A DNA stretch of 40,572 nt from an uncultured Blautia sp. (GTDB lineage: Bacteria > Bacillota > Clostridia > Lachnospirales > Lachnospiraceae): the NCBI GenBank assembly GCA_948436455.1, contig CAOJIB010000005.1, forward strand, positions 1-40,572. Direction: 5' to 3'. Positions 17,423-27,072 of the stretch are shown piece after piece. The notes beneath the pieces were generated by a model, which was not told where the DNA came from, ran no database searches, and was given only the letters and a program-made list of their open reading frames with translations. The number at the start of each line of letters is the position of its first letter. Within the stretch, counting starts at the first letter, position 1. The position numbers and the translations under genes are program-made.

Positions 17423-17466
17423 CTTTCGTTCGTATACGGCGATTTATCGATGGATGCAAATTCCGG

Positions 17467-17495
17467 TTGATTTTCTCTTCCATTCTTTATATAAT
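17467..17495 (+). promoter_or_regulatory. Promoter of the cell-wall hydrolase pair
   Basis: -35 TTGATT (17467-17472), 17-base spacer, perfect -10 TATAAT (17490-17495), about 110 bases before the muramidase start. An AT-rich leader follows. Confidence 0.75.
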
Positions 17496-17604
17496 AAGGT
17501 CGAAAAGAATTAATATTTTATTAATACTAAATTAATATTTGCTGTGTGAGGGGAAGCGCACCGCAAAAAAGGTACGACACAGCAAACGTTTCGGGAGGAG
17601 TCAA

Positions 17605-19257
17605 ATGAAAAAGAACAGGGGTCAAAAAAGAAAAGGGGCGCGAAGGCTTCTGGCAAGGGCGCTGGCCGTACTGCTGCTTATTTCCTGCGTCGCGGCGTTT
17701 CCACAGGAGATCAACGCCGCAAGCAGACGCTGGAACCGGGTCGGCAGCGTCTGTTACAACGGCAAAGGGAAACCAATCCCCCGGGCGATTACCCGAGGAA
17801 TCGACGTATCCGCCTGGCAAGGAAAAATCGACTGGAACAAGGTGAAAAACGCCGGCGTGGATTTTGTTTTTGTACGGGTGGGCCACGGCACGCATACGGT
17901 GGATACCCAGTTTGCGAATAATATGAAGGGCGCCGCCCAGGCGGGCATCCCGGCCGGCGTATATTTCTACAGCACCACGACCAGCACGGCGCAGTCCTTA
18001 AAGGACGCCCAATGGGTGATCCAGTGCCTGCAGGGTTATAAGGTTTCCTATCCGGTAGTCGTGGATATGGAATCCTCTACCCAACTGGGCCTGACCAATA
18101 CCCAGCGGACGAATATTGCGAAGGTTTTCATGGAAGAAGTCAAACGGGCGGGATATTACCCGATGCTGTATTGCAATACCCACTGGTACAACGATTATCT
18201 AAACGCTGCCAGCCTGGCCGGCTATGACAAATGGCTAGCCAGCTACGGGGAAAGCCTGACCGCGCCTCCGGGCGTCGCCGCCTCGGCATATACTGTCTGG
18301 CAGGCTACCAGCGGAGATACGGCCAGCGGCCTAATCAGTACCAAAGGACTGATCGCCGGAATCCCCGTCTTCAACGATGTAGACATTGATTTCGGCTATA
18401 AGAATTACCGAGAAGTAATTACGCCCCGTACAAAAGCCAACGCCAGTTATACGGCTGGAGAGCGCTGGGTAAGCGACAGCAAAGGAAAACGCTACCAGCT
18501 TGCCAACGGCACATACATAAAGGGCAAAGCCAAAACCATCGACGGAAAGAAATACTATTTCAAAACGGACGGCTATATGGCCACCGGCTGGCTGAAGCTG
18601 AACGGAAAATATTATTACATGGGCAGCGACGGCGCGATGCGCACCGGCTGGCAGCAGGTCAGTGGGAAATGGTATTACCTGGGCACCAGCGGCGTGATGC
18701 GCACCGGGTTATTAAAGCTGGAAAATAACATATATCTTCTAAATAGCAACGGCGCGATGCTGACCGGCTGGCAGAAGTACAAGACCTACTGGCTGTACCT
18801 TGGCAGCGACGGCGCGGCGAAAAAAAGCTGGCAGACCATCAACGGCCAGCGATACTATTTCCGCCAAAACGGCATTATGCTGACCGGTCTGAATAAAATC
18901 GGCAAAAACAAGTATTATTTCAACAGCGACGGCCATCTTGTGACCGGCTGGTTCCAGTATACCAATGGAAAAAAATACTACGCCAACAGCCAAGGGGCCA
19001 TTTTGCAAAACGGCTGGATACAGGTCGCCGGAAAATGGTACTATTTAAATCCCACCGGAAGCATGCGCACCGGCTGGCTGACCCAGGGCCAGAACAAGTA
19101 CTATCTGACCGTGGACGGTTCCATGAAGGTGGGCTGGCTAAAATATAAAGGCCGCTACTACTATTTCCTGGGCGACGGGAAAATGGCCAAAAACGTCACC
19201 TTAAATATCGGCGGAAAAAATTATAAATTCGCAGCCAACGGCGTGCGGATCGCATAA
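17605..19257 (+). CDS. Secreted GH25 muramidase with cell-wall-binding repeats
   Basis: 550 residues from ATG 17605 (GGGAGGAG upstream). The frame is open 22 codons further up, but without a comparable site. A Lys/Arg-rich n-region and hydrophobic core (15-31) with cleavage near AA-SRR give a signal peptide. The GH25 lysozyme domain (about 63-270) has GIDVSAWQGKIDW (Asp67), VVVDMES (Asp154, Glu156) and DVDID (260-262), a complete active site for cutting MurNAc-GlcNAc bonds. Residues 325-545 are roughly ten tandem 20-residue repeats of the choline-binding type (GW..GKWYYL..G.M.TG). These anchor the enzyme to the cell wall. It forms a two-gene unit with the amidase 11 bases downstream. Confidence 0.95.
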   Translation: MKKNRGQKRKGARRLLARALAVLLLISCVAAFPQEINAASRRWNRVGSVCYNGKGKPIPRAITRGIDVSAWQGKIDWNKVKNAGVDFVFVRVGHGTHTVDTQFANNMKGAAQAGIPAGVYFYSTTTSTAQSLKDAQWVIQCLQGYKVSYPVVVDMESSTQLGLTNTQRTNIAKVFMEEVKRAGYYPMLYCNTHWYNDYLNAASLAGYDKWLASYGESLTAPPGVAASAYTVWQATSGDTASGLISTKGLIAGIPVFNDVDIDFGYKNYREVITPRTKANASYTAGERWVSDSKGKRYQLANGTYIKGKAKTIDGKKYYFKTDGYMATGWLKLNGKYYYMGSDGAMRTGWQQVSGKWYYLGTSGVMRTGLLKLENNIYLLNSNGAMLTGWQKYKTYWLYLGSDGAAKKSWQTINGQRYYFRQNGIMLTGLNKIGKNKYYFNSDGHLVTGWFQYTNGKKYYANSQGAILQNGWIQVAGKWYYLNPTGSMRTGWLTQGQNKYYLTVDGSMKVGWLKYKGRYYYFLGDGKMAKNVTLNIGGKNYKFAANGVRIA

Positions 19258-19268
19258 GGAGAGGACAA

Positions 19269-21017
19269 ATGAACCGGAAAACGCTTCGAAAACTTCTTGT
19301 CGCCTTCCTTTTCCTGACCGGCGGCCTTTTCGGGCTTCCCTGTCAAGAGGCGCCCGCGGCCGTGCAGACCGTCGTTCTGGATCCGGGACACGGCGGCGGT
19401 GAAACCGGCGCCTGGGGGACGTACGGCGGCGTTACCTACAAAGAAGAAGAAATTAACTGGAAAATTTCCAATTACACCATGCAGGCTCTGGCGGAATACT
19501 CCGGCGTAAAGGTATACCTGACCAGAAGCCAAAATCAATACATGGGCGTTAGCGCCCGGGCGGAGCGGGCGGCGGCCTTGGGCGCGGATCTTCTGGTCAG
19601 CCAGCACATCAATTCTGCCACCTCCAGCACGGCGCACGGCGCGTCGGTGATGATCTCCAAGGGCACCTATCGCCCGTATCTGGCCCAGAAGGAACGGGCC
19701 TTCGGGGCGCAGGTCATGCAGGAGCTGGGGGCTCTTGGGATCTACCGGCGGTTCCCGGAAACCGGCGGGATGGAATACCGGATGAGCGAAAACGGCAGCA
19801 AATACCCCAACGGCGGCCTGCGGGATTACTACGGGATCGTCGCCCGGAGCGTGGAATTAAATCTCCCCGGCGTCATTATCGAACACGCCTTTGTCAGTAA
19901 TTATAACGACGTCATGAGCTTTTTATCCACGGACGCGAAGCTAAAAAAGCTGGGTCAGGCCGACGCCCGAGCCATCGCCAAATACCTGAACTTACAATTC
20001 AAAAAAGACGGCTGGGTACAGGAAAACGGCCACTGGTATTACTATGTGAATGGAAAAGTAAAGACCGGCTGGATTACGGAAGGAAACAGCCGCTATTACT
20101 GCAACGAAAAGGGCGTTATGCAGACCGGCTGGCTGCTGTATAGCGGCGCCTGGTATTATCTACATCCGGAAAGCGGGAAGATGGCCGCCGATGAAATCTT
20201 ACAGCTAGGCGGCGACATCTATTACCAGCAGGCTGACGGCACGAGAAAAACCGGCTTTACCTGGGTAAGGGGCTACTGCTACTATTTCACTCCCGGCAGC
20301 GGAAAAGCGCATAAGGGATGGCTCAAATCCATCAACGGCAACTGGCGATACATGGGCACAAAAACCGGGCGGATGACCCGAAACCAGCTGTTCACCCAGC
20401 AGAACAAACATTATTACGTGGCGAAAAACGGTATCGCGGCACAGAACGCCTGGGCCACCATTAATGGGAAAAAATACTATTTCCGAAGCGATTGTTCCGC
20501 CGCCACCGGCTGGTTCTCCGTAAAAGGGAAACGCTATCTGGCAAACGCCAACGGACAGATCCTGACGAACCAGCTTTACCGTTCTCCCAGCACAGGGAAA
20601 ATCTGCTATCTGACGGAAGAAGGCGTCCGGCATACCGGCTGGAAGCAGGTGGACGGCAAATGGTATTATATGGACCCCAAAACCGGCATTGCCGTAAGCG
20701 GCTGGGTGCGCTCCTCGGGGAAATGGTATTACCTGGATTCGAAGACCTATGTGATGAAAACCGCCTCCTGGATCCACCTGCAAAAAAAATACTACTACGT
20801 GGACAATACCGGCGCCATGCTCACCGGCCTAAAAAAAATCAACGGCGAGTGGTACTATTTGCAATCCAACGGCGTACGGAAAACCGGCTGGATGAAGTCC
20901 GGAGGAAAATGGTACTACTTCCGCCCCAGTACCGGCGTGATGCTCCGAAATATGAGCGGTAAAATCGGCGGCAAGGTCTATCGTTTCGCTTCCAACGGCG
21001 TCTGCCTGAATCCATAA
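19269..21017 (+). CDS. Secreted N-acetylmuramoyl-L-alanine amidase (Amidase_3) with cell-wall-binding repeats
   Basis: 582 residues. A signal peptide (1-31; hydrophobic 9-22) precedes an Amidase_3 catalytic domain (about 33-242). Zinc ligands are His41 (DPGHGG), a Glu in KEEEINW (about 60) and His113 (SQHIN); catalytic Glu205 lies in VIIEHAFVSN. It cuts between MurNAc and the stem peptide. The C-terminal half (245-580) consists of about fifteen choline-binding-type repeats such as GWVQENGHWYYYV, the same class as in the muramidase. The start has AAGGAGAGG 5 bases upstream. The pair probably acts together in wall turnover or autolysis. Confidence 0.95.
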   Translation: MNRKTLRKLLVAFLFLTGGLFGLPCQEAPAAVQTVVLDPGHGGGETGAWGTYGGVTYKEEEINWKISNYTMQALAEYSGVKVYLTRSQNQYMGVSARAERAAALGADLLVSQHINSATSSTAHGASVMISKGTYRPYLAQKERAFGAQVMQELGALGIYRRFPETGGMEYRMSENGSKYPNGGLRDYYGIVARSVELNLPGVIIEHAFVSNYNDVMSFLSTDAKLKKLGQADARAIAKYLNLQFKKDGWVQENGHWYYYVNGKVKTGWITEGNSRYYCNEKGVMQTGWLLYSGAWYYLHPESGKMAADEILQLGGDIYYQQADGTRKTGFTWVRGYCYYFTPGSGKAHKGWLKSINGNWRYMGTKTGRMTRNQLFTQQNKHYYVAKNGIAAQNAWATINGKKYYFRSDCSAATGWFSVKGKRYLANANGQILTNQLYRSPSTGKICYLTEEGVRHTGWKQVDGKWYYMDPKTGIAVSGWVRSSGKWYYLDSKTYVMKTASWIHLQKKYYYVDNTGAMLTGLKKINGEWYYLQSNGVRKTGWMKSGGKWYYFRPSTGVMLRNMSGKIGGKVYRFASNGVCLNP

Positions 21018-21060
21018 AATTCACCGGCCGCATACAGAAAAGAGAAAAGTAAGAAGGAAT

Positions 21061-21088
21061 GGCGGCTCCTTTTAAGGAGCGTAGCGCC
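21061..21088. repeat. Hairpin-forming inverted repeat downstream of the amidase
   Basis: GCTCCT-TTTA-AGGAGC inside an outer GGCG/CGCC pair. No T-tract follows, so termination is uncertain. The rest of 21018-21171 holds no gene. Confidence 0.4.
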
Positions 21089-21171
21089 CCCTCCCGCAAA
21101 TGTCCGAGCCCAGCTTCCGAACAAGACCATACCGAAAAATGACAAAAAGACGAAATCTGGCAAAATAATGC

Positions 21172-21200
21172 TTGACATTTGCGCATCCGTCATATAAACT
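21172..21200 (+). promoter_or_regulatory. Promoter of tRNA-Thr
   Basis: Perfect TTGACA (21172-21177), 17-base spacer, TAAACT (21195-21200). The tRNA begins 36 bases downstream. Confidence 0.7.
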
Positions 21201-21235
21201 AAACCTTGCTTGGAACAATACAGTTCCGACGGTTG

Positions 21236-21308
21236 GCTGAAATAGCTCAGTTGGTAGAGCACTTCACTCGTAATGAAGGGGTCGAGGGTTCGAGTCCCTT
21301 TTTCAGCT
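21236..21308 (+). tRNA. tRNA-Thr (anticodon CGU)
   Basis: Complete cloverleaf by eye: acceptor GCTGAAA pairs with TTTCAGC, D-arm GCTC/GAGC, anticodon stem CTTCA/TGAAG with loop CTCGTAA (anticodon CGT, reads ACG), T-arm GAGGG/CCCTT with loop TTCGAGT. Discriminator T; CCA is not encoded. A run of T follows directly (21308-21313). It lies alone between the amidase and the M20 gene. Confidence 0.95.
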
Positions 21309-21334
21309 TTTTTATATATCCCTGCTTCTTGAGC

Positions 21335-21351
21335 GTCCCGTCAGTCGGGAC
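21335..21351. repeat. Short GC-rich hairpin after tRNA-Thr
   Basis: GTCCCG-TCAGT-CGGGAC without a T-tract. A looser dyad, AAAGAGCC to GGCCCTTT, lies at about 21381-21416 and could be a terminator ahead of the M20 gene. No promoter for that gene was found in 21309-21504. Confidence 0.35.
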
Positions 21352-21504
21352 ATAACTGCATAGACGATAGAATGGCATAAAAAGAGCCGCAAGGGAGAAA
21401 TCCGTGTGGCCCTTTCTTTTATCTTATGAACAATCACTGCATTGAAAAATGGAACTGTCAATCTTCAAGGGCAACGACCGTTACGATGTACGGAGGAAGA
21501 TATT

Positions 21505-22809
21505 GTGGATAGACTCGAGAAGAAAATGCTTGCTCTGATTGATGCCCATGCACAAGAAATCATTGATTTTGCGCAGGACATCTACAGCCATCCGGAAGAA
21601 GGCTTTTATGAGGAAAGAACCGCAGCAAAAGTTGCGGGCTTTTTGCATGCCATCGGACTGGATGTGCACGCGTATATGGCGCGCACCGGCGTCCGGGGCG
21701 ACTGGATGGAGCAGGACGGACCGAACGTAACAATTGTAGGGGAAATGGACGCCATTGGTTGTGAAGCACATCCTATGGCTGCTTTAGGTTCAAAAGTTGC
21801 ACATGCATGCGGGCACCACGCACAGCTTGCCGCGATGATCGGCTCAGCCATCGGATTGATGGATGAGGAGGTCAGGGCATCTATGCGGGGGTCCGTATCT
21901 TTTTTTGCAGTTCCGGCGGAAGAATACGTGGACGCCGCCAAGCGGCGCGTCCTCCGTGAAAAAGAAAATATCGGCTTTCCCGGCTCCGGAAAAAGCGAGT
22001 TGATCCGCATCGGCGCTTTTGACCAGACAGATATCGCCTTGACTACCCATGTGCATATGGTACCAGTCGCGGAGGATTTGTACCTGGGAAATCCCGCCTG
22101 CAACGGCTTTGCCGCAGAGCTTTTGACCATCCACGGAAAGGCCGCCCACGCGGCCATCGCCCCCTGGAAGGGCGTAAACGCCGTAAGCATCGCTACCAGC
22201 GCGCTGAATATGGTCGGCCTGCTGCGGGAAACCTTCCGGGAAGAAGACCATGTGCGGGTGCACAGCCTGATCCGCAAAGGCGGAGAGGTCTTAAACAGCG
22301 TGCCCGATTTGGTCGTTATGGAGGAAAAAGTCCGCGCCAAAACGTTGGACGGCATCCGGGACGCCAAGGCGAAGCTGGACCGCGCCTTCGACGGCGCCGC
22401 CTACGCCTTTGGCGGGACAAATGAACGGGAAAATCTGCAGGGCTACATGCCCGTCCGCTACCGAGCGGCGGACCCGATCCTTACAGAGGCGGCTCAGCAA
22501 TTGGGCGTCAGCTACCGGGAGGTATCGCCGGAGGACTTTAATAACGCCAGTACGGACATGGGGGATCTGACCCATCTGCTGCCCGTCTTGAATTTCACCT
22601 TCGGCGGTTTTGCCGGGACGCTGCACGGCGCGGATTTTCGAATTACCGACCCCCAAACCGCGTATCTTCTGCCCGCCAAGATGCTGGCGCTGACTACGTA
22701 CAAGCTGCTAAAGGACCGGGCGACAGAAGCTCAGAAGATTCTCCGGGACTTCCAGCCGGTATTTGATAAGAACAGTTACATTGATTATATACAAAAGACA
22801 CTATTGTAA
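21505..22809 (+). CDS. M20 family amidohydrolase (M20D, AbgB/aminoacylase type)
   Basis: 434 residues starting at GTG 21505, chosen because GGAGG (21492-21496) lies 8 bases upstream; an in-frame ATG at 21442 has no such site. Di-metal site: CGHH (102-105), AEE (138-140), THVH (181-184) and the late LHGADF (His374). A dimerisation domain lies at about 195-305 (TIHGKAAHAA). Family members hydrolyse N-acyl-amino acids, p-aminobenzoyl-glutamate or N-acetyl-diaminopimelate. The insertion with CGHHAQLAAM and the long C-terminus favour the AbgB-like branch, but the substrate is not certain. First of a co-directional run leading into a deacylase and PotABCD. Confidence 0.9.
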   Translation: MDRLEKKMLALIDAHAQEIIDFAQDIYSHPEEGFYEERTAAKVAGFLHAIGLDVHAYMARTGVRGDWMEQDGPNVTIVGEMDAIGCEAHPMAALGSKVAHACGHHAQLAAMIGSAIGLMDEEVRASMRGSVSFFAVPAEEYVDAAKRRVLREKENIGFPGSGKSELIRIGAFDQTDIALTTHVHMVPVAEDLYLGNPACNGFAAELLTIHGKAAHAAIAPWKGVNAVSIATSALNMVGLLRETFREEDHVRVHSLIRKGGEVLNSVPDLVVMEEKVRAKTLDGIRDAKAKLDRAFDGAAYAFGGTNERENLQGYMPVRYRAADPILTEAAQQLGVSYREVSPEDFNNASTDMGDLTHLLPVLNFTFGGFAGTLHGADFRITDPQTAYLLPAKMLALTTYKLLKDRATEAQKILRDFQPVFDKNSYIDYIQKTLL

Positions 22810-22897
22810 AGCCGCCGAAGATTCTTTTCGAAGGCTGCCGCCGCTTTTTTCAAACGAATGCACAAAAGCCGAATCTATGAAAGAGGGACATACAGGA

Positions 22898-24277
22898 ATG
22901 CTGACAACTGCAATTAATTATGGCACGGTTATCGACGTGGAGGAAAAAAAACAAAAGAAACTGCATATCGGCCTAACCGGAAATAAAATTACAAAAATAT
23001 CGGACCGGCCCCTTTTAGCATCGCGCGTCATCGACGCCTCCGGCCTGATCGTATCTCCAGGCTTTATCGACGTACACGGGCATGTGGACGGAGACCTGTA
23101 CGCCGGCGAGCTATGCGCTTGCCAGGGGATTACCACGACGGTAGGCGGCAATTGCGGCGGCTCTCCAGTGGACATAAAGGCCTTTTTCGACGAACAGGAA
23201 AAACAGGGCTTTCCCATCCATCAGGCAATGCTGATCGGGCATGAAACGCCGCTGCGGCAGGCCGTGGGCCTTCGGGATCCCTACCAGCCGGCGAAGCCGG
23301 GGCAAATCACACTGATGGAACGGCTGGCCCAAAAAGCCTTGGACGACGGCGCCTGCGGCATTTCCTTCGGACTGGACTACGTGCCAGGCTGCAGCCTTAC
23401 AGAAGTAATCGCTCTGGCAAAGCTCTGCGAAGAATACCATCGCATTTGCCCGGTGCACAGCCGGCTTCTGACCGACACAGATATCTATTCCCTGTACGAG
23501 CTGATCCAGGTAGCCCGCCAGACTGGCGTAAAGATGCTCATCTCCCACTTTGTCTACCAGTACTGCGGCGGCCTGACGGTCCCCGGCTTGCAGATGCTGG
23601 ATAAAGCCCGAAGGGAAGGCTTGGACCTGTGGATTGACAGCGGCATGTATACAAACTGGACGACGTATTTTCACACGCCTACCTTCGACTACCAGAACAT
23701 TTTAAACAATCACTGGCAATGGGAGCAAATGGTCGTGGCCACCGGAAAATATAAGGGCCGAGTTATGGACGAAGAGCTGTACTTCCGGATGAAGGAAGAG
23801 ACACCCCGTGGGGAAGCCATTATCCTATTTGAGGGCTACGAGGAGGAAGTCTACGACTGCCTGGTAAAATCCTACGCCATGCCCTCCACCGATTGCGGCG
23901 CCTACAAAAAAGGCGAAGGCCATCCGCAGATCGCGGGAAGTTTCCCCAAGTATTTCCGGGAAATGGTCCGGGAGCGGAAGCTGCTTTCCTTGGAAGAAGC
24001 GGTATACAAGGCGACGCTTCTTCCAGCCACAACCTTTGGCTTTTCTACAAAAGGAAGCATCCAGATGGGCATGGACGGAGATCTTACCCTATTTGATATA
24101 AACAAAATTTATGATACGGCGGATTATCCTCATCTGGGAAATCCCGATGAAAAGCCCCAGGGGATCCCCTATGTACTGGTAGACGGCGTGCCGGTAGTAG
24201 ATAAAGGCTGCTTTATGAATACCAGGAGCGGCAGACCCCTGCGGAAACGGCCGGTGGAAAAAGCGGGCTGCGCATAG
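22898..24277 (+). CDS. D-aminoacylase-like amidohydrolase (N-acyl-D-amino acid deacylase family)
   Basis: 459 residues from ATG 22898 (GAGGG about 10 bases upstream); ATG 22877 is an alternative. Amidohydrolase fold with an N-terminal beta-sandwich and TIM barrel. The metal set of D-aminoacylases is complete: His60 and His62 (VHGHVD), Cys86 (GGNCGG), His187 (PVHSR), His217 (ISHF) and Asp332 (STDCG). The barrel motif reads HGHVDGD rather than the usual HSHDD. It should remove an acyl group from an N-acyl-D-amino acid or a related amide. The C-terminal [15 protein letters not shown] is typical of the family. It lies 20 bases before potA, suggesting it processes what the transporter brings in. 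Confidence 0.85.
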   Translation: MLTTAINYGTVIDVEEKKQKKLHIGLTGNKITKISDRPLLASRVIDASGLIVSPGFIDVHGHVDGDLYAGELCACQGITTTVGGNCGGSPVDIKAFFDEQEKQGFPIHQAMLIGHETPLRQAVGLRDPYQPAKPGQITLMERLAQKALDDGACGISFGLDYVPGCSLTEVIALAKLCEEYHRICPVHSRLLTDTDIYSLYELIQVARQTGVKMLISHFVYQYCGGLTVPGLQMLDKARREGLDLWIDSGMYTNWTTYFHTPTFDYQNILNNHWQWEQMVVATGKYKGRVMDEELYFRMKEETPRGEAIILFEGYEEEVYDCLVKSYAMPSTDCGAYKKGEGHPQIAGSFPKYFREMVRERKLLSLEEAVYKATLLPATTFGFSTKGSIQMGMDGDLTLFDINKIYDTADYPHLGNPDEKPQGIPYVLVDGVPVVDKGCFMNTRSGRPLRKRPVEKAGCA

Positions 24278-24297
24278 GCGCGGCGGAAAGGAGGATT

Positions 24298-25374
24298 ATG
24301 GGCGAAATTCTTTTAGAATTAAAGAATGTGAAAAAGGCGTTCGACGGCGTCGGCGTTTTAGAAGGCGTCAGCCTGTCCATTGAAAAGGGCGAATTTATTA
24401 CTTTTCTGGGGCCGTCCGGCTGTGGAAAAACTACTACCCTGCGCATCATCGCCGGACTGGAGCAGCCCCAGGAGGGGCAAGTCCTCTTAGAAGGGAAGGA
24501 TGTGACCGCTCTGCCGCCCCACCAGCGGGATGTCAATACCGTATTCCAAAATTACGCGCTGTTTCCTCATATGAATGTGGCGGATAATATTGGGTACGGC
24601 CTGCGGCTGAAAAAAACGCCGAAAGACGAAATCCGAAAAAAGGTCAAAGAAATGCTGGAGCTGGTGCAGCTTTCCGGCTATGAAAAGCGCAAACCCCAGG
24701 AGCTTTCCGGCGGTCAGAAACAGCGAGTGGCGATTGCACGGGCGCTTGCTAACAATCCGAAAATCCTCTTGCTGGACGAACCCTTGGGCGCGCTGGATCT
24801 GCAGCTTCGGCGAGCCATGCAGCTAGAACTAAAGCGGCTGCAGAAAAAGCTGGGGATTACTTTTATTTACATTACCCACGATCAAGAAGAGGCCATTAAT
24901 ATGTCCGACCGGATCGTCGTCATGAACGAAGGGCTTTTCGAACAGATCGGCACGCCGGACGAGGTATACAATTTCCCGAAAAGCAGCTTTGTCGCCACCT
25001 TCGTGGGCAACGCCAATATTATACCTGGCGTGGTGGAGAGGATGCAGCCCGGCCAAGCGCTGGTCTCCGTCTGCGGCGGCAAGGCGTTAGTTCGCTGGAA
25101 TGGAAAAGATTTGCAGCCCGGTGAGCCGGTGACGCTGGCTGTACGCAGCGAAAATATCGAAATCGACGAGAACTGCGGCTGCGGCCTAGAAGCTCTGGTG
25201 GAAGAAAAATCCTTCTCCGGCGGGATGCTGCGCATGACGCTGCGCCTGCCCGACGGTCAGCAGATCATCGCCAGCCGCTACGGCATTGACGCAAACGTGG
25301 CTGTGGGGCAAAAAATCTGCTTCCGTTGGAGCGCATCAAACGCGGTTCTGGTAGACAGGAAGGAGACGCCATGA
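24298..25374 (+). CDS. potA: Spermidine/putrescine-type ABC transporter ATP-binding protein
   Basis: 358 residues. Walker A GPSGCGKT (38-45), Q-loop near NYALFPHM, signature [15 protein letters not shown], Walker [13 protein letters not shown]-loop THDQEEA. A C-terminal TOBE-type regulatory domain (about 280-355) is the arrangement of PotA and other importers of this family. AAAGGAGG is just upstream of ATG 24298. Its stop overlaps the next gene by four bases. PotA-like ATPases also drive importers for other amines, thiamine or phosphonates, so the substrate is inferred only from the family. Confidence 0.93.
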   Translation: MGEILLELKNVKKAFDGVGVLEGVSLSIEKGEFITFLGPSGCGKTTTLRIIAGLEQPQEGQVLLEGKDVTALPPHQRDVNTVFQNYALFPHMNVADNIGYGLRLKKTPKDEIRKKVKEMLELVQLSGYEKRKPQELSGGQKQRVAIARALANNPKILLLDEPLGALDLQLRRAMQLELKRLQKKLGITFIYITHDQEEAINMSDRIVVMNEGLFEQIGTPDEVYNFPKSSFVATFVGNANIIPGVVERMQPGQALVSVCGGKALVRWNGKDLQPGEPVTLAVRSENIEIDENCGCGLEALVEEKSFSGGMLRMTLRLPDGQQIIASRYGIDANVAVGQKICFRWSASNAVLVDRKETP

Positions 25375-26225
25375 AAAAACGAAAAAACCAGGGGCTTTTG
25401 ACGGTTTTGCCCTTGTACTTTTTCACGCTGCTTTTTGTGGTCGGGCCGCTTCTTTATATGATTGCCCTAAGCTTCGCTACGAATAAGGGCGGCTATGGAT
25501 TTTCCTGGCGGCCGACCCTGGAAAACTACATCCGAATCCTGGAGCCGGTATATCTGCAGACCTTTCTACAGTCTTTTCGGCTGGCGCTGACAAGTACGTT
25601 TTTGATCTGCCTTTTGGGCTATCCCTTCGGCTATTTTATGGCGAAACTCTCCGGAAAATGGAAAGGGCGGCTGATGCTTCTGATCATGCTTCCCTTCTGG
25701 GTTAATTCCCTGATCCGCTTATATGGCTGGATCATTATTTTCCAAACCAAGGGGGCGCTCAACAACCTGCTGCTACAGCTTGGCATCCTCAAAGAACCGC
25801 TGAAGCTTCTCTACAGCTATCCTGCCATTGTGCTGGGCATGGTATACGCATTGCTTCCGTTTATGATCCTGTCCGTATATTCCAGCGCGGAGAAGCTGGA
25901 CTGGTCCCTGGTAGAGGCCGCCAGAGATCTGGGTGCTTCGCCCTTCCGGGCTTTTTGCACAGTCACGCTTCCGCTGACTCTGCCGGGACTTCTCTCCGGT
26001 GTGATCCTAAGCTTCATTCCATCGATGGGCCTGTTTTTCATCGCGGACATCTTAGGAGGTAATAAAATCGTACTCGTGGGCAGTCTGATCCAGGACCAGA
26101 TGACCCGGGGCAGCAACTGGCCCTTCGCGGCGGCGCTGGCCGTGGTATTGGCCGTACTGACCACGCTTTTGATCGCTTTGTACCGGAAGCTGACAAACGT
26201 AAAAGAACTGGAGGGATTCTATTGA
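25371..26225 (+). CDS. potB: Spermidine/putrescine-type ABC transporter permease (PotB-like)
   Basis: 284 residues from ATG 25371, which overlaps the potA stop (ATGA) and has GGAAGGAGA upstream. Six membrane segments. The cytoplasmic EAA loop [14 protein letters not shown], which contacts the ATPase, is near residues 183-196. It pairs with PotC to form the membrane channel. Confidence 0.92.
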   Translation: MKKRKNQGLLTVLPLYFFTLLFVVGPLLYMIALSFATNKGGYGFSWRPTLENYIRILEPVYLQTFLQSFRLALTSTFLICLLGYPFGYFMAKLSGKWKGRLMLLIMLPFWVNSLIRLYGWIIIFQTKGALNNLLLQLGILKEPLKLLYSYPAIVLGMVYALLPFMILSVYSSAEKLDWSLVEAARDLGASPFRAFCTVTLPLTLPGLLSGVILSFIPSMGLFFIADILGGNKIVLVGSLIQDQMTRGSNWPFAAALAVVLAVLTTLLIALYRKLTNVKELEGFY

Positions 26226-27001
26226 AAAAGAACGGCTGGCTTTCCAAATGCTATCTGGGTATCCTTTTGTTCCTCATGTACCTGCCCATCGCTTTTGTGA
26301 TTTTGTATTCCTTCAACGATTCGAAGCTGGCTGTGAGCTGGAGGGGCTATTCCCTGCGCTGGTACGCGGCCCTATTCCAAAATGAGGGAATGCTGGAGGC
26401 TCTAAAGAACAGTCTGATCTTAGGCATCGCAAGCTGCTTTTTGGCGGCTCTGATCGGTACGCTGGGCGCCGTAGGACTTTCCAAGGTACATCTGCGCTCG
26501 AAGGGGATTTTAGAATACGTGGCGTTGCTGCCCCTGATGATTCCAGAAATCATCCTCGGCATGGTGCTGCTGGCCTTTTTCTCCCTGCTGCAATTGCCCA
26601 TGGGAATGCTGACGCTCCTGATTGCCCATACCGTTTTTTGCGTACCGTATATCCTAATGGAAGTCAAAGCGCGGCTAGCGGGGATGGACAAGTCTCTGGA
26701 GGAAGCGGCCCTGGATTTGGGCGCAACGCCGGTACGGACCTTTTTCGACATTACGCTGCCGCTGATTATGCCGGCCGTAGCTTCCGGCGCTCTTCTGGCC
26801 TTCGCCATGTCCATGGACGACGTGGTAATCAGCGTTTTCGTCAACGGCCCCCGGACAAATACGCTCCCTATTAAGGTATATACCCAGCTAAAGACTGGCG
26901 TGACTCCGGAGATCAACGCCTTATGCACCCTGATGCTGGCCATCACGCTGCTGGTGCTTCTTATCTATACACTGGTGAAAAAAATCCTGAAGAAAGCGTA
27001 A
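26222..27001 (+). CDS. potC: Spermidine/putrescine-type ABC transporter permease (PotC-like), TTG start
   Basis: 259 residues. It begins with TTG at 26222, in a TTGA overlap with the potB stop, with GGAGGG a few bases upstream. No ATG offers a better start, and the first residues ([19 protein letters not shown]) form the expected first membrane segment. Six membrane segments and an EAALDLGATPVRTFF loop are present. A TTG start coupled to the preceding stop suggests expression tied to potB translation. Confidence 0.92.
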   Translation: MKKNGWLSKCYLGILLFLMYLPIAFVILYSFNDSKLAVSWRGYSLRWYAALFQNEGMLEALKNSLILGIASCFLAALIGTLGAVGLSKVHLRSKGILEYVALLPLMIPEIILGMVLLAFFSLLQLPMGMLTLLIAHTVFCVPYILMEVKARLAGMDKSLEEAALDLGATPVRTFFDITLPLIMPAVASGALLAFAMSMDDVVISVFVNGPRTNTLPIKVYTQLKTGVTPEINALCTLMLAITLLVLLIYTLVKKILKKA

Positions 27002-27072
27002 CTTCCTTGGCGCAGATCGCGGCCGCATGCCGCTTTCTCTATAATGAATTCTTAATGAAGGAGGAAACAACA

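Noticed and set aside
18500..20990. Repetitive DNA that could suggest a CRISPR or tandem repeat array
   Set aside because: The repeats are in frame and encode 20-residue GW/YY cell-wall-binding modules; no identical spaced repeats.
21606..22367. 253-codon minus-strand frame opposite the M20 gene
   Set aside because: Ser/Thr/Pro-rich shadow frame; the plus strand carries the metal-binding motifs.
26222..26224. TTG of potC as a sign of a frameshift or broken start
   Set aside because: Ribosome binding site, overlap with the potB stop and intact first membrane segment all fit a genuine TTG start.
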